Below are positions 27,497 through 36,510 of a stretch of DNA of 64,000 bases, one piece after another (the first letter of the stretch is position 1; the number at the start of each line of letters is the position of its first letter). The position numbers were made by a program, and so were the translations under genes. The DNA is from Reyranella sp. GTDB taxonomy: Bacteria > Pseudomonadota > Alphaproteobacteria > Reyranellales > Reyranellaceae. The notes beneath the pieces are model-generated. The model was not told the DNA's origin and made no database searches. It saw nothing but the letters and a program-made list of their open reading frames with translations. The stretch covers positions 310,001 to 374,000 of the forward strand of contig JAIEOV010000016.1 in the NCBI GenBank assembly GCA_019750135.1. The letters are read 5' to 3'.

Positions 27497-28675
27497 TCAT
27501 GGCTTCCTCGCCGGCATGGTGCGCAGCACGAAGTAGCCCAACACGGCCGAGAGCAGCGAGCCCGCGAGCACGCCCAGCCGTACCTCGGCCTCGCGCACTG
27601 CATCGTCGGGAAAGGCGAGGCTGCCGATGAACAAGCTCATCGTGAAGCCGATTCCGCCCAGGATGGCCACACCGTAAAGAGTGCGCCACGTGGCGCCCTG
27701 CGGCAGGCGAGCGACGCCGAGCACGATCAGCAGGCCCGCCCCCAGCACGATGCCGATCTGCTTGCCGACGAACAGGCCGGCCATGATGCCGAGCGGCAGC
27801 GGTGCGACAAGGCTCGACAGCGACAGGCCGCCGAGCGGCAGGCCGGCATTGGCGAAGGCGAAAACCGGCATGATGAGCCACGCCGACCACGGCTTGATCA
27901 CATGCTCCAGCCGGATGGCGGGCCGCCTCTCGTCGGGCTCGCCGGCCGACTTGAGGGGGATGAACATCGCCAGCACGACGCCGGCCAGCGTGGCGTGCAC
28001 GCCCGACTTCAGGACCGAGATCCAGAGCAATGCGCCCAGCAGCAGGTAGGGCAGCAGGCGTCGCACGCCGGCAAAGTTGAGGATCGCCAGGCCAACGATG
28101 AACAGCGCGGCGAGGCCCAGCGCCACGGGCGAGAGGTCGCTGGTGTAGAAGATCGCGATGACGACGATCGAGCCGAGATCGTCGACAATAGCAAGCGTGG
28201 TCAGGAACACCTTCAGCGTCAACGGCACACGGCTGCCCAGCGCCGCCAGCACGCCGAGCGAGAAGGCGATGTCGGTGGCGGCAGGGATCGCCCAGCCCCT
28301 GAGCGTGCTGGGATCGCCCCAGTTGACGGCGACATAGACCAGCGCCGGCACGGCCATGCCGCCCGCCGCGGCGACCACCGGCAAGGCCACCTGCGAGGGC
28401 TGCGACAGCGCGCCCTCGATGACCTCGCGCTTGATCTCGAGCCCGACCACCAGGAAGAACACGGCCATCAGGCCGTCGTTGATCCACAGCAGGACCGACT
28501 TGTTGAGCACGATCGGCCCCAGCGAGAAGCCGAAGCGGGTCTTGAGCAGACTGTCGACGGCCGAGGCGAGCGGCGAGTTCGCCAGGACAAGGGCGGCGAC
28601 GGCAGCGACCAGCAGCGGCATGGCCGACGCTGCCTCGCTGTCGATGAATTCCCTCAGGCGATTGCGCTCAGCCAA
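27497..28675 (-). CDS. nhaA: Na+/H+ antiporter NhaA
   Basis: Electrogenic Na+/H+ exchanger of the inner membrane, 392 residues from a TTG at 28675. I prefer this start because GGAGAG lies 6 bases upstream. The next in-frame start (TTG at 28696) overlaps the T-tract of the upstream terminator. The ion-binding motifs are ATDIAFSLGVLA (D133 equivalent) and IVDDLGSIVVIAIFY (D163/D164 equivalents). About twelve membrane segments are visible, and the N-terminal amphipathic part ends in EFIDSEAASA. Confidence 0.94.
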   Translation of the reverse strand: MAERNRLREFIDSEAASAMPLLVAAVAALVLANSPLASAVDSLLKTRFGFSLGPIVLNKSVLLWINDGLMAVFFLVVGLEIKREVIEGALSQPSQVALPVVAAAGGMAVPALVYVAVNWGDPSTLRGWAIPAATDIAFSLGVLAALGSRVPLTLKVFLTTLAIVDDLGSIVVIAIFYTSDLSPVALGLAALFIVGLAILNFAGVRRLLPYLLLGALLWISVLKSGVHATLAGVVLAMFIPLKSAGEPDERRPAIRLEHVIKPWSAWLIMPVFAFANAGLPLGGLSLSSLVAPLPLGIMAGLFVGKQIGIVLGAGLLIVLGVARLPQGATWRTLYGVAILGGIGFTMSLFIGSLAFPDDAVREAEVRLGVLAGSLLSAVLGYFVLRTMPARKP

Positions 28676-28699
28676 ATCCGTCTCTCCGAACAGCAAAAC

Positions 28700-28722
28700 G
28701 CCCGGGCCTTGCGGCCCGGGCG
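28700..28722 (-). terminator. intrinsic terminator after the BI-1 gene
   Basis: Ten-base stem CGCCCGGGCC / GGCCCGGGCG with a short loop. Read on the minus strand, it is followed by TTTTG. It lies between the BI-1 gene stop (28746) and the nhaA start. Confidence 0.8.
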
Positions 28723-28745
28723 CCTTGTCGAACCGTCGCCCTTCG

Positions 28746-29495
28746 CTATTCGCGTTCCTGGCCGAGGAAGCTCATCAGGAACTGGAACAGGTTCACGAAG
28801 TCAAGGTAGAGGCTTAGCGCGCCGAAGATCGCGACCTTCTCGGCGACATCCGAGCCCCAGGCGTCGGCATACTGTTCCTTGATCTTCTGGGTGTCGTAGG
28901 CGATCAGGCCCGAGAAGATCAGGACGCCGGCGACCGAGATGATGAAGCTCATCGTGCCCGACGGCCAAAACATGTTCACCAGGCTGGCCAGGATGAGGCC
29001 GACCAAGCCCATGAACAGGAACTTGCCCATCGCCGTCAGGTCGCGCTTGGTCGTGTAGCCGTAAAGGCTCAACGCACCGAAGGCAGCCGCGGTGATGAAG
29101 AAGGTGCGGGCGACCGACGCGCCGGTGTAACGGAACAGCAGCAGCGACAGGCTAACGCCCATCAACGCCGTGACCGCCCAGTACACTGCCTGCACCGCGC
29201 CGACGCTCATCTGCTGAGCGCGGAACGAGACCAGCAGCAACAGGCCGAGCGGCGCGAAGATCGCGACCCAGCCCAGCACGTTCAAGCCGACGACCCGTGT
29301 GCCCTGAACCTGGAAGAACAGCGCGGCGAGTTCGCTGAAGTTGAACAGCGCGAAGGCGACGATGCCCGACAGCGCCAGGCCCGAAGCCATGTAGTTGTAG
29401 ACACGCACCATGTGGGCACGCAGGCCGACATCGAATGCCGCCTGGTCCGCGACCGTGCCGTTACGGCCAAAGGTGCTGAAGTTGGGATTTGCCAT
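28746..29495 (-). CDS. Bax inhibitor-1/YccA-family membrane protein
   Basis: 249 residues from the ATG at 29495, with seven hydrophobic segments, the BI-1 (UPF0005) architecture. Characteristic stretches are VYNYMASGLALSGIVAF near residue 33, TKRDLTAMGKFLFMGLVGLILASLVNMF, and IAYDTQKIKEQYAD with the conserved Asp pair region. The C-terminus ALSLYLDFVNLFQFLMSFLGQERE is typical. Family members act as pH-gated calcium leaks or modulate FtsH; the role here is inferred only from family. Confidence 0.9.
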   Translation of the reverse strand: MANPNFSTFGRNGTVADQAAFDVGLRAHMVRVYNYMASGLALSGIVAFALFNFSELAALFFQVQGTRVVGLNVLGWVAIFAPLGLLLLVSFRAQQMSVGAVQAVYWAVTALMGVSLSLLLFRYTGASVARTFFITAAAFGALSLYGYTTKRDLTAMGKFLFMGLVGLILASLVNMFWPSGTMSFIISVAGVLIFSGLIAYDTQKIKEQYADAWGSDVAEKVAIFGALSLYLDFVNLFQFLMSFLGQERE

Positions 29496-29633
29496 GTGTG
29501 GTCCTAGCCTCCAGAGGGGCCTCATTGCCGAGCCCCTTCGGCGGGTAATTTGGGGTCTCAGACGGTGTGAATCAAGCGCCTAAACGCTTTGTAATTATTA
29601 CGAGTTACTTTCAGCGGACGGGACTCTTCCTGC

Positions 29634-32153
29634 CTATTCGTTGCGCAACAGCGCCAGCGGTCTCTGCCGCAATGCCGCCAAAGTGCCGGCAAGGCCGAAC
29701 GCGAGCGTCAGGGCCATGGCGCCCAATGCCACTGCGACCGCCACCGTCGGCAGGAAGGTCCAGTCGAGCCCCATCAGCCGGCGTACGACGAGATAGGCGC
29801 CAAGGGTCCCCACGCCCAGCGCCGCCAGCGCCGTGGCAAGACCAAGTGCCGCGAACTCCCAGGCGAAGATGCCGGCGATGCGGGCGCGCGTGGCGCCCAG
29901 CACCTTCATGACCACGGCCTCGTGCACGCGCCGCTGCTGGGTCGCCAGCATCGCGCCGGCCAGAACAAGCACGCCGGCCAGGATGCTCAGGAAGCCAATG
30001 ACTCGGCTCGCCAGTCCGATGTTGCCCAGCACGTTCGCCGCCGTCTCGATGGCGTCGCGGATGCGCACCACGGTGACGTTGGGGAACTGGTCGGTGACGG
30101 TCTTGAAGATCGCATCCTCGGCCTCGGGCGTGGCCTTGACCGTGGCGAGGAAAGTGTGCGGCGCCTTGTCCAAAAGGCCGGGCGAGTAGACGAACACGAA
30201 GTTGATGGCGAGCGTCGTCCACTCGATGCGCCGCAGCGAGGCGATCCTCGCATCGATGTCGCGGCCCAGCACGTTCACCGTGATGGTGTCGCCGAGGCCG
30301 AGGCCGAATGCCTTGGCCAGCCCCTCGTCGAACGAGATGAGCTGCTCCGGCCCGCGATAGTCGGCCGGCCACCATTCGCCGGCGACGATGCGCGAGCCCT
30401 CGGGCGGCGTCGCCGAGTAGGTGACGCCGCGGTCGCCGTCGATCGCCCAGCGCGCATCCGAGGGCACCGCGACCTCGTTCACCGGCTTGCCGCCGATCTT
30501 GGTGATGCGCCCGCGCAGCGACGGCACCTTGTCGAGGCGCCCAGCGCCCGGGATGGCGGCCACCGCCTTCTCGAAAGCCTCGATCTGGGTCGACTGGATG
30601 TCGACGAAGAAGAAGGCCGGCGCATCGCTCGGGATGCGCTTGGTGATCTGCTCGCGCAGGTTCCCCTCGATCAGCGCCGTCGCCACCAGCACGGTGAGGC
30701 CGAGCCCGAGCGACAACATCACGATCGGCGTGGGCGCGCCCGGCCGATGGAGGTTGGCGAGCGCCAGCCGCAGCCCCGCGAACCTGGGCTTGCCCGCGCG
30801 CGCCGCAAGCCACATCAGGCCCCGCGCCAGCAAAGGAAAGGCGATGAAAGCGCCGATCGCGCCCAGCACGAACCAGCCGGCGATGCGCCGGCTGTCGGCG
30901 GTGAAGACGGTGAAGGCCGCGAGCGACAGCGCCACGGCGCCGATCAGCAACGTATCGCGCCACACCAGGCGGCCGCCGTGGACGACCGCGCCGCGCATCA
31001 AGGTCGCCGCCGACACGCGCCGCGCGCGCAGCAGCGGCATCAGGGCGAACAGCAGCGAGACCAGCAGGCCGAAGATCGCGGCGACGGTGAGCGGCCAGGC
31101 ATAGAGCGCCACCCGCGCCCGCACCGGCAGGATGTCGGCGATCACCGACTGGGCGACGTACGGCAGGCCGGCGCCGACCACCAGCCCCGCCACCACGCCG
31201 ACCAGCGCCAGCGCCGAGAGCTGGATGAGATAGGTCGAGAAGACCAGGCGCTCGGGCGCCCCCAGGCATTTCAAGGTGGCAATGGTGCGCAGCCGGCCGG
31301 CCAGGAAACTCGAGATGGCGTTGCCCACACCGACGCCGCCGACCAGCAGCGAGCTGAGCCCGATCAGGCCGATGAACTGGGTCAGCCGGTCGAGCCAGAA
31401 ACGGATGCCGCCGCCGGCCTCGGCCAGGCCTCTCACCCGCCAGCCGGCATTGGGGAATTTACTCTTCAGGCCCTCGATGACGGCGACGTCGGAGACGCCG
31501 GGCGGCAGGCGCAGGCGATATTCGTAGTTCAGCAGGCTGCCGGGCTGGACCAGCCCCGACGCCGACACCGCCTCGTAGGGGATCATGAGGCGCGGCCCCA
31601 GGCTCGCGAAAGCGTTCAGGCCGCGATCGGGCTCGCGCAGGATGATGCCGCGCACCTCGACGGCGACGTCGCCCACCTTCACGCGCTCGCCCAGCGCCAT
31701 GTTCATGCGGCGCAGCGCCGACTCCTCGACCACCGCGCCCCACACGCCGTTCTTCTCGGCCAGCGCATCGGCAAGCGTCATGCCGTCCTTGAGATCGATG
31801 CTGCCATAGAGCGGATAGCTTCGCTCGACCGCCTTGAGCTGAACCAGAGTCGCCCGACCGTCCGGCTTGGCCGGCCGCGCCATGGCGCGACTGTCGATCC
31901 AGCGCACGAGCTCGCCGCGCGACTTCATGTAGTCGATCTGCTCCGGCGTGGCCTCGCGATAGAGCAGCGAGATCGCGACGTCTCCGCTCAGGATCTCGCG
32001 GGCGTCGGCGCGCAGTCCTTCTTCGACGGCGCGGCTGAACGACAGGATGGCCGCGATCGCGGCCACGCCCAGCCCCAGGCAGGCGATGAACAGGCGAAAG
32101 CCGCCGAGCCCGCTGCGCATCTCGCGTCGGGCGAGGCGGAAAGCGAGGTTCAT
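29634..32153 (-). CDS. ABC transporter permease, YbbP/FtsX type
   Basis: 839-residue permease of the large FtsX/MacB-like group with two FtsX domains and about ten membrane segments. The N-terminus FRLFIACLGLGVAAIAAILSF is the first segment. The first FtsX block lies around residues 255-430 and the second around 720-839 (VIGFLSILAGVLVLAGAMLATQQRR, VVMKVLGATRARIAGIFAWEF). In E. coli the ybbA-ybbP pair sits beside tesA, as here. The substrate is unknown; a role in lipoprotein or lipid handling at the envelope is inferred. Confidence 0.88.
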   Translation of the reverse strand: MNLAFRLARREMRSGLGGFRLFIACLGLGVAAIAAILSFSRAVEEGLRADAREILSGDVAISLLYREATPEQIDYMKSRGELVRWIDSRAMARPAKPDGRATLVQLKAVERSYPLYGSIDLKDGMTLADALAEKNGVWGAVVEESALRRMNMALGERVKVGDVAVEVRGIILREPDRGLNAFASLGPRLMIPYEAVSASGLVQPGSLLNYEYRLRLPPGVSDVAVIEGLKSKFPNAGWRVRGLAEAGGGIRFWLDRLTQFIGLIGLSSLLVGGVGVGNAISSFLAGRLRTIATLKCLGAPERLVFSTYLIQLSALALVGVVAGLVVGAGLPYVAQSVIADILPVRARVALYAWPLTVAAIFGLLVSLLFALMPLLRARRVSAATLMRGAVVHGGRLVWRDTLLIGAVALSLAAFTVFTADSRRIAGWFVLGAIGAFIAFPLLARGLMWLAARAGKPRFAGLRLALANLHRPGAPTPIVMLSLGLGLTVLVATALIEGNLREQITKRIPSDAPAFFFVDIQSTQIEAFEKAVAAIPGAGRLDKVPSLRGRITKIGGKPVNEVAVPSDARWAIDGDRGVTYSATPPEGSRIVAGEWWPADYRGPEQLISFDEGLAKAFGLGLGDTITVNVLGRDIDARIASLRRIEWTTLAINFVFVYSPGLLDKAPHTFLATVKATPEAEDAIFKTVTDQFPNVTVVRIRDAIETAANVLGNIGLASRVIGFLSILAGVLVLAGAMLATQQRRVHEAVVMKVLGATRARIAGIFAWEFAALGLATALAALGVGTLGAYLVVRRLMGLDWTFLPTVAVAVALGAMALTLAFGLAGTLAALRQRPLALLRNE

Positions 32154-32160
32154 GCTCTCT

Positions 32161-32282
32161 CCGTCATCCCGAGCGAAGCCGAGCGTAGCGAGGCGTAGTC
32201 GAGGGACCTTTCTTGTGGATGCGTCGACAAAAGAGGTCCCTCGACTGCGCCGCCCTGCGGGCGGCTTCGCTCGGGATGACGG
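32161..32282. repeat. palindromic element family E
   Basis: Long inverted repeat whose outer 20 bp are perfect (CCGTCATCCCGAGCGAAGCC at 32161-32180 against its inverse ending 32282). Matching inner arms carry GTCGAGGGACC / GGTCCCTCGAC, around a 19-base centre. The right arm contains its own hairpin (GCCGCCCTGCGGGCGGC). It sits between the ATPase gene and the permease gene of the same exporter, in the transcribed strand of that operon. Confidence 0.85.
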
Positions 32283-32289
32283 GACTGGC

Positions 32290-33027
32290 TCATTGCGCGG
32301 CCAGCGCGGCGGCCGTGCGCTCGTCGCCGACCACCAGGCCGTCGGCGATGCGCAGGATGCGATCGCAGCGCTCGGCCAGCGCCAGGTCGTGGGTGATCAG
32401 GATCAGCGTCGTGCCGTCGGCGCGCGCCAGCTCGAACAGCAGGTCCATGACCTGCTTGCCGGTGGCGCCGTCGAGATTGCCGGTCGGCTCGTCGGCCAGC
32501 AGGAGCTTGGGCCGGCTGACGAAGGCACGGGCGACGGCGACGCGCTGCTGCTCGCCACCCGACAGCTGCGCCGGATAGTGGCCGATGCGATGGCCGAGCC
32601 CGACGCGCTTCAGCGCCGCCTCGGCGAGCTCGAAGGCGTCGGCGCGGCCGGCGAATTCCAGCGGCAGCGCCACGTTCTCGTGCGCGGTCATGGTGGGAAT
32701 CAGGTGGAAGCCCTGGAAGACGATGCCGATATGGTCGCGCCGGAGCCGCGCCCGGGCGTCGTCGTCCAGCGGCCCGAGATCCTGGCCCGCCACCTCGACG
32801 CGGCCCGAGCTGGCGCGCTCCAGGCCGCCCGCCACCATCATCAGGCTCGACTTGCCGGCGCCCGAGGGGCCGACGACGGCCGCAATTTCGCCAACGGCGA
32901 TGTCGAGAGTGACGCCGCGCAGGATATTGACCGTGCCGGCATCGCTTGCCATGTCGAGATGGACATCCGAAAGGCGAACAATAGGCTGCTTGGCGATGGG
33001 CCGGCTGGCGTGGGACAGGGCGGTCAA
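32290..33027 (-). CDS. ABC transporter ATP-binding protein, YbbA/LolD type
   Basis: About 245 residues; I take the TTG at 33027 as start because no ATG or GTG gives a full domain, but the start is uncertain. Walker A is GPSGAGKSS, the Q-loop is GIVFQGFHLIPTMTAHENVALPLEF (typical of LolD/MacB ATPases), the signature is LSGGEQQRVAVARA, Walker B is LLLADEPTGNLD and the switch His is ITHD. It pairs with the large permease downstream, from which it is separated by a palindromic element. Divergent from the esterase gene, 21 bases away. Confidence 0.88.
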   Translation of the reverse strand: MTALSHASRPIAKQPIVRLSDVHLDMASDAGTVNILRGVTLDIAVGEIAAVVGPSGAGKSSLMMVAGGLERASSGRVEVAGQDLGPLDDDARARLRRDHIGIVFQGFHLIPTMTAHENVALPLEFAGRADAFELAEAALKRVGLGHRIGHYPAQLSGGEQQRVAVARAFVSRPKLLLADEPTGNLDGATGKQVMDLLFELARADGTTLILITHDLALAERCDRILRIADGLVVGDERTAAALAAQ

Positions 33028-33048
33028 GCGGGCTCCGGAAGAGAGAGC

Positions 33049-33732
33049 ATGAATTTCCGTACTGGATATGGTCGTTTTGCGGCGATGGTCAATTCGCTGC
33101 TGATCGCGATTTTGTGCCTTTCGGCAGCCCATGCACAAACTGCGCCCGCTGCCCCCGTAAAGCTCGCCATCCTGGGCGACAGCTTGGCGGCGGGTTACGG
33201 CGTCAGTCCGGCCCAGGCGATGCCTGCCAAGCTCGAGGCCGCCCTGAAGAAAGCCGGCCGCAACGTCACTGTCATCAATCACGGCGTGTCGGGCGACACA
33301 ACGGCGGGTGGCTTGCAGCGCATCGACTGGATGCTGGCCGACAAGCCCGACATCGTCATGGTCGAGCTCGGCGCCAACGATGCGCTGCGCGCCACCGACC
33401 CCACGGTCACCGAGAAGAACCTCGACGCCATCATCGGCAAGCTCAAGGAGGCCGGCGTCACGGTGTGGCTGGCCGGCATGCTGGCGCCGCGCAACTACGG
33501 ACCCGAATACGCCAAGCAGTTCGACGGCATCTACCAGCGGCTGGCCGAAAAACACGGCGTGCCCCTCTATGCCTTCTTCCTCGACGGCGTGGCGCAGGAT
33601 CCAGCGCTCAACCAGGGCGACGGAATCCATCCGAACCCTGCGGGCGTCGACGTGATCGTCGAGCGCATCCTGCCTTTCGTGACCAAGAACCTGGACGATA
33701 ATGCGTCTGTTCGTCGCCCTGCCCGTCCCTGA
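33049..33732 (+). CDS. tesA: TesA-like SGNH arylesterase/lysophospholipase
   Basis: 227 residues with a signal peptide (NSLLIAILCLSAAHAQ, about residues 14-29). SGNH hydrolase blocks are present: I LAILGDSLAAGYGVSP (catalytic Ser), II NHGVSGDTTAGG, III VELGANDALRA, V DGIHPNPAG (Asp and His). GAGAG precedes the ATG at 33049; an ATG at 33085 is an alternative. It is divergent from ybbA-ybbP-like genes, the same order as in E. coli, which supports the assignment. Acts in the periplasm on esters, thioesters or lysophospholipids. Confidence 0.92.
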   Translation: MNFRTGYGRFAAMVNSLLIAILCLSAAHAQTAPAAPVKLAILGDSLAAGYGVSPAQAMPAKLEAALKKAGRNVTVINHGVSGDTTAGGLQRIDWMLADKPDIVMVELGANDALRATDPTVTEKNLDAIIGKLKEAGVTVWLAGMLAPRNYGPEYAKQFDGIYQRLAEKHGVPLYAFFLDGVAQDPALNQGDGIHPNPAGVDVIVERILPFVTKNLDDNASVRRPARP

Positions 33733-34243
33733 AGAGGTCGCCGACGACCTTGTCGCGCTGCAGTCGGGCGTGCCCGACGCGCGCTGGCAGCCGGCGGAGA
33801 ACTTCCACGTCACGCTGTGCTTCGCGGGCGAGGTGCAGGGCGGCACCATGCGCGACTTCGAGGAGGAGTTGTCCGACATCGCTGGTCCGCCCTTCTCCGT
33901 CGCCATCGCCGGCGTCGAACAGTTCTCGAGCGGCAAGCAGCCGCGCGCCCTGGTCGCCACCGTCGAGAGGAGCGACCGGCTCGACTGGCTGCAGCAGAAG
34001 GTGTCGACCGTGGCGCGCAACTGCGGCATCGAGGTCGAGCGCCGCAAGTTCCGCCCGCACGTGACCCTGGCGCGCTTCGGCAGCAGCACGGAGACCGGGC
34101 ACCATCTGGCGCAGTTCATGGCGAACCATTCGACCTTCAAGGCCGGCCCCTGGATCGCCGACCATTTCGCGCTCTACTCGAGCCGCAGCGGACGAAGCGG
34201 TTCCGTCTATACGGAAGAAGCAGCGTACGGGCTGACCTTCTAG
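33701..34243 (+). CDS. thpR: RNA 2',3'-cyclic phosphodiesterase (2'-5' RNA ligase family)
   Basis: 180-residue protein of the two-H phosphoesterase fold. Both catalytic HxTx motifs are present: HVTL in ENFHVTLCFAGEV (near residue 36) and HVTL in KFRPHVTLARFG (near residue 117). The N-terminus MRLFVALPVPEEVADDL is typical of ThpR. It starts 32 bases before the esterase stop in another frame, so the pair is tightly coupled. The physiological substrate is uncertain. Confidence 0.93.
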   Translation: MRLFVALPVPEEVADDLVALQSGVPDARWQPAENFHVTLCFAGEVQGGTMRDFEEELSDIAGPPFSVAIAGVEQFSSGKQPRALVATVERSDRLDWLQQKVSTVARNCGIEVERRKFRPHVTLARFGSSTETGHHLAQFMANHSTFKAGPWIADHFALYSSRSGRSGSVYTEEAAYGLTF

Positions 34244-34268
34244 TTCTGCGGTAAATTTTCGCCATCCG

Positions 34269-35003
34269 CTATCGAAGGCGGATACCGAACTTGGCCATGT
34301 CTTCCGAAATGTCGGGCTTCAGCGCTTGCGCTGCGACGATGTCTCCGTCGCCACCCCGCAAGTCGCCTTTCATGTGCTTGGCAACGCCGCGGCCGAAAAG
34401 GGCATAGGCATCGTCCGGATTCTCTCGCAGTCTCGAATTGTAATCCGCAATTGCCGCCTCGTAGCGCCGAAGCTTCAGGTAGACGAAGGCTCGCGATCCG
34501 AGCGCGCCGGGATTCTTGGGTTTCAGATGTAGCGCCTCGTTGCAGTCGGCCATCGCCGGCTCGAGCTGATCCAAGACGCCTCTTGCGAAACATCGGTTGC
34601 TGAACGCCAGCGGACTGGCCGGGTTGAGCCTGATTGCCTCGTCAAAGTCCTGGATGGCGCGTTCATAGCGAGCGAGAGCGGCATACGTGGTGCCTCGACT
34701 ATTGAAGGCATCGGCATCCAGTGGATTGATCGTCACGGCTTTATCGTAGTCCTCGAGCGCCTGGGCATATTCACCCTTGTCGTCGTGGGCGTTTCCTCGA
34801 GTCTTGAAGGCGGCCGCGAGATCTGTCCGGTCCGCCGGGCCTCGCGAAATGACTGCGGAACAACTCGCAATCACATGGTCCGGCAGGCTTTCCGTGAAAC
34901 ATCTCTTCACAAGCTGGTCATAGTCTTGCGTGCGCGCCATTCCGGCGATCCCCGACGACAGGGCGCTCGCCAAGACAACCAGGACAGCCGGCTTCAAAGG
35001 CAT
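34269..35003 (-). CDS. secreted tetratricopeptide-repeat protein
   Basis: 244 residues. The N-terminal PAVLVVLASALSSGIAGMARTQ looks like a signal peptide. About four to five TPR units follow: ADRTDLAAAFKTRGNAHDDKGEYAQALEDYDKAVTINPLDADAFN, then ALARYERAIQDFDEAIRLNPASPLA, EPAMADCNEALHLKPKNPGAL and RRYEAAIADYNSRLRENPDDAYAL. It is a protein-protein interaction scaffold, probably periplasmic; partners are unknown. It is convergent with thpR and divergent from the first universal stress gene of the island. Confidence 0.82.
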   Translation of the reverse strand: MPLKPAVLVVLASALSSGIAGMARTQDYDQLVKRCFTESLPDHVIASCSAVISRGPADRTDLAAAFKTRGNAHDDKGEYAQALEDYDKAVTINPLDADAFNSRGTTYAALARYERAIQDFDEAIRLNPASPLAFSNRCFARGVLDQLEPAMADCNEALHLKPKNPGALGSRAFVYLKLRRYEAAIADYNSRLRENPDDAYALFGRGVAKHMKGDLRGGDGDIVAAQALKPDISEDMAKFGIRLR

Positions 35004-35037
35004 TTACCAAGCGTGTCATATCTATCACCGGCCGAGC

Positions 35038-35051
35038 ATGATCTGGATCAA
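35038..35051. promoter_or_regulatory. FNR/FixK-like box (ATGATCTGGATCAA)
   Basis: Matches TTGA-N6-TCAA with one mismatch in the left half. It is centred about 63 bases before the start of the first universal stress gene, the position expected for an activator site near -41. Confidence 0.6.
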
Positions 35052-35107
35052 GGCCGCCGGCGTTGCTTGCGCCATCCTGCGCCCCTTCACGACGACAGGA
35101 GGCGGCC

Positions 35108-35944
35108 ATGGGGTACAAGACCATCCTGGTACATTGCGACGCCGATCCGAGGATTGCCCATCGGCTGGCCATCGCGGTCGAGTTGGCCAAGCGCGATCAG
35201 GCCCATCTCGTCGGCGTGCACGTCCAGGAACCGTTCGAAGCGCCGCCCATGTTTGCCGGGAGCGCGGCCATGGGTAATCTGTTCGCCCTCTTCGAAGAGA
35301 CGGCAAAGACAAATCTCGCTGCCGCCGAGGCGGCCTTCGCCAAGGCCGTGAAGGGAACTGAGTTGAAGACGGCATGGCGATCCGAAGACGGCTACATCGA
35401 TGCACGCCTGCCCGTTCATGCGCGTTACGCCGACCTTTTGGTGCTCGGCCAATCTGATCCGAGTGCACCGTCTTTCGCGCCGCTCGATCTGCCTGAAACC
35501 ATGGCACTGTCGACCGGTCGGCCGGTATTGGTGGTGCCGCATGTCGGCGCGCCGGCAGAGTGCGGCAAGACCATCATGCTGTGCTGGAATGCGAGCCGCG
35601 AGAGTGCCCGTGCGGCCTCGGATGCGTTGCCGCTCTTGCAGGCCGCCTCCAAGGTCATCGTTCTCTGCGTGGATGCGCGCTCCTCCAACTATGGCCACGG
35701 CGCCGAGCCGGGCGCCGATGTCGCGGCGTGGCTGACACGGCATGGCGTCAAGGTGACGGTGCAGCGCGACGTGGCGGCCGACTCAGGTGTCGGCAGCGTG
35801 ATCCTGTCGCGCGCCGCCGACCACGGAGTCGACCTCATCGTGATGGGCCTGTACGGCCATTCCCGGTTGCGCGAACTGGTGCTCGGTGGCGCGAGCCGTA
35901 CCCTGCTCGCCAACATGACGGTTCCCGTTTTGATGTCGCACTGA
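35108..35944 (+). CDS. tandem universal stress protein
   Basis: 278-residue protein with two UspA domains, from the ATG at 35108 preceded by AGGAGG. Domain 1 is residues 1-150 (YKTILVHCDADPRIAHRLAIAVELAKR). Domain 2 is residues 155-278 (KTIMLCWNASRESARAASDALPLL), ending with the nucleotide-binding motif GLYGHSRLRELVLGGASRTLLANMTVPVLMSH, a full G-2x-G-9x-G-type pattern. Domain 1 lacks a clear version of that motif. Cytoplasmic stress protein; in proteobacteria such genes are often under ANR/FixK control. First gene of the stress island; converges on the CBS gene. Confidence 0.92.
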   Translation: MGYKTILVHCDADPRIAHRLAIAVELAKRDQAHLVGVHVQEPFEAPPMFAGSAAMGNLFALFEETAKTNLAAAEAAFAKAVKGTELKTAWRSEDGYIDARLPVHARYADLLVLGQSDPSAPSFAPLDLPETMALSTGRPVLVVPHVGAPAECGKTIMLCWNASRESARAASDALPLLQAASKVIVLCVDARSSNYGHGAEPGADVAAWLTRHGVKVTVQRDVAADSGVGSVILSRAADHGVDLIVMGLYGHSRLRELVLGGASRTLLANMTVPVLMSH

Positions 35945-35957
35945 AGGCACCGGTGTT

Positions 35958-36377
35958 TCAGCGCAGGTGCTGCCACAGATCACATTCCTCGTCGTCGGGA
36001 TCCAGCTCCAGCCCCCTGAAGTCGCCGCGGGATACCAGGCCGACGATTCCGCCATTCTTGACCAGCGGCACGTGTCGAAAGCCGCCCTCCGCCATCATGC
36101 GCAAGGCGTCGACGGCGGTCTGGTCGGGCAACATCGTCCTGGGATCCGGTGTCATGACCTCGGCGAGGCGGGTGCTGTGCGGGTTGCGTCGCTGCGCCAG
36201 GACCCGGCACACCGCGTCGCGCCCGGTGAAGATTCCAACCAGTCGGCCGGTCACGCCCGTCACGAGCACCGACCCGGCCTGATGGAGACGCATCTGGTCG
36301 CAGGCGTCGACCACGCTGGCGGTCTCGTCCATCGTGATCGGATGGTGGTGCAGGGTCACGACGGAGAATTTTCGCAC
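35958..36377 (-). CDS. CBS-domain pair protein
   Basis: 139 residues from a GTG at 36377, chosen because GGAGGGG lies directly upstream and because this places the start about 66 bases from the FNR-like box; an ATG at 36410 would add 11 residues. Two CBS domains form one Bateman module: VVTLHHHPITMDETASVVDACDQMRLHQAGSVLVTG and LAEVMTPDPRTMLPDQTAVDALRMMAEGGFRHVPLVKNGGIVGLVSRGDF. The acidic C-terminus is DPDDEECDLWQHLR. Such stand-alone proteins bind adenine nucleotides; the partner is unknown. Divergent from cytochrome c. Confidence 0.88.
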   Translation of the reverse strand: MRKFSVVTLHHHPITMDETASVVDACDQMRLHQAGSVLVTGVTGRLVGIFTGRDAVCRVLAQRRNPHSTRLAEVMTPDPRTMLPDQTAVDALRMMAEGGFRHVPLVKNGGIVGLVSRGDFRGLELDPDDEECDLWQHLR

Positions 36378-36436
36378 AAGCCCCTCCGCGCATCGGTCAG
36401 CCGTGCGCATGCTGCGCGCTTTCTGGCGTCGCCGGC

Positions 36437-36450
36437 TTGATCAGGATCAA
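36437..36450. promoter_or_regulatory. FNR/FixK-like box (TTGATCAGGATCAA)
   Basis: Exact TTGAT-N4-ATCAA, the FNR consensus. It lies in the divergent gap between the CBS gene (centre about 66 bases from its start) and cytochrome c (about 67 bases), so one symmetrical site could serve both. Confidence 0.85.
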
Positions 36451-36510
36451 CGCTCGCCCGGCGACGACGGCCCAATCTTTCGGACCGCCGTTCAACACCG
36501 GGAACAGACC

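Noticed and set aside
32047..33048. Upstream extension of the esterase frame by 334 codons
   Set aside because: That part is antisense to the ABC ATPase and crosses a palindrome; the signal peptide begins at 33049.
33028..34140. Upstream extension of the ABC ATPase frame to 34140
   Set aside because: It would run antisense through the esterase and thpR genes; the ATPase domain begins after 33027.
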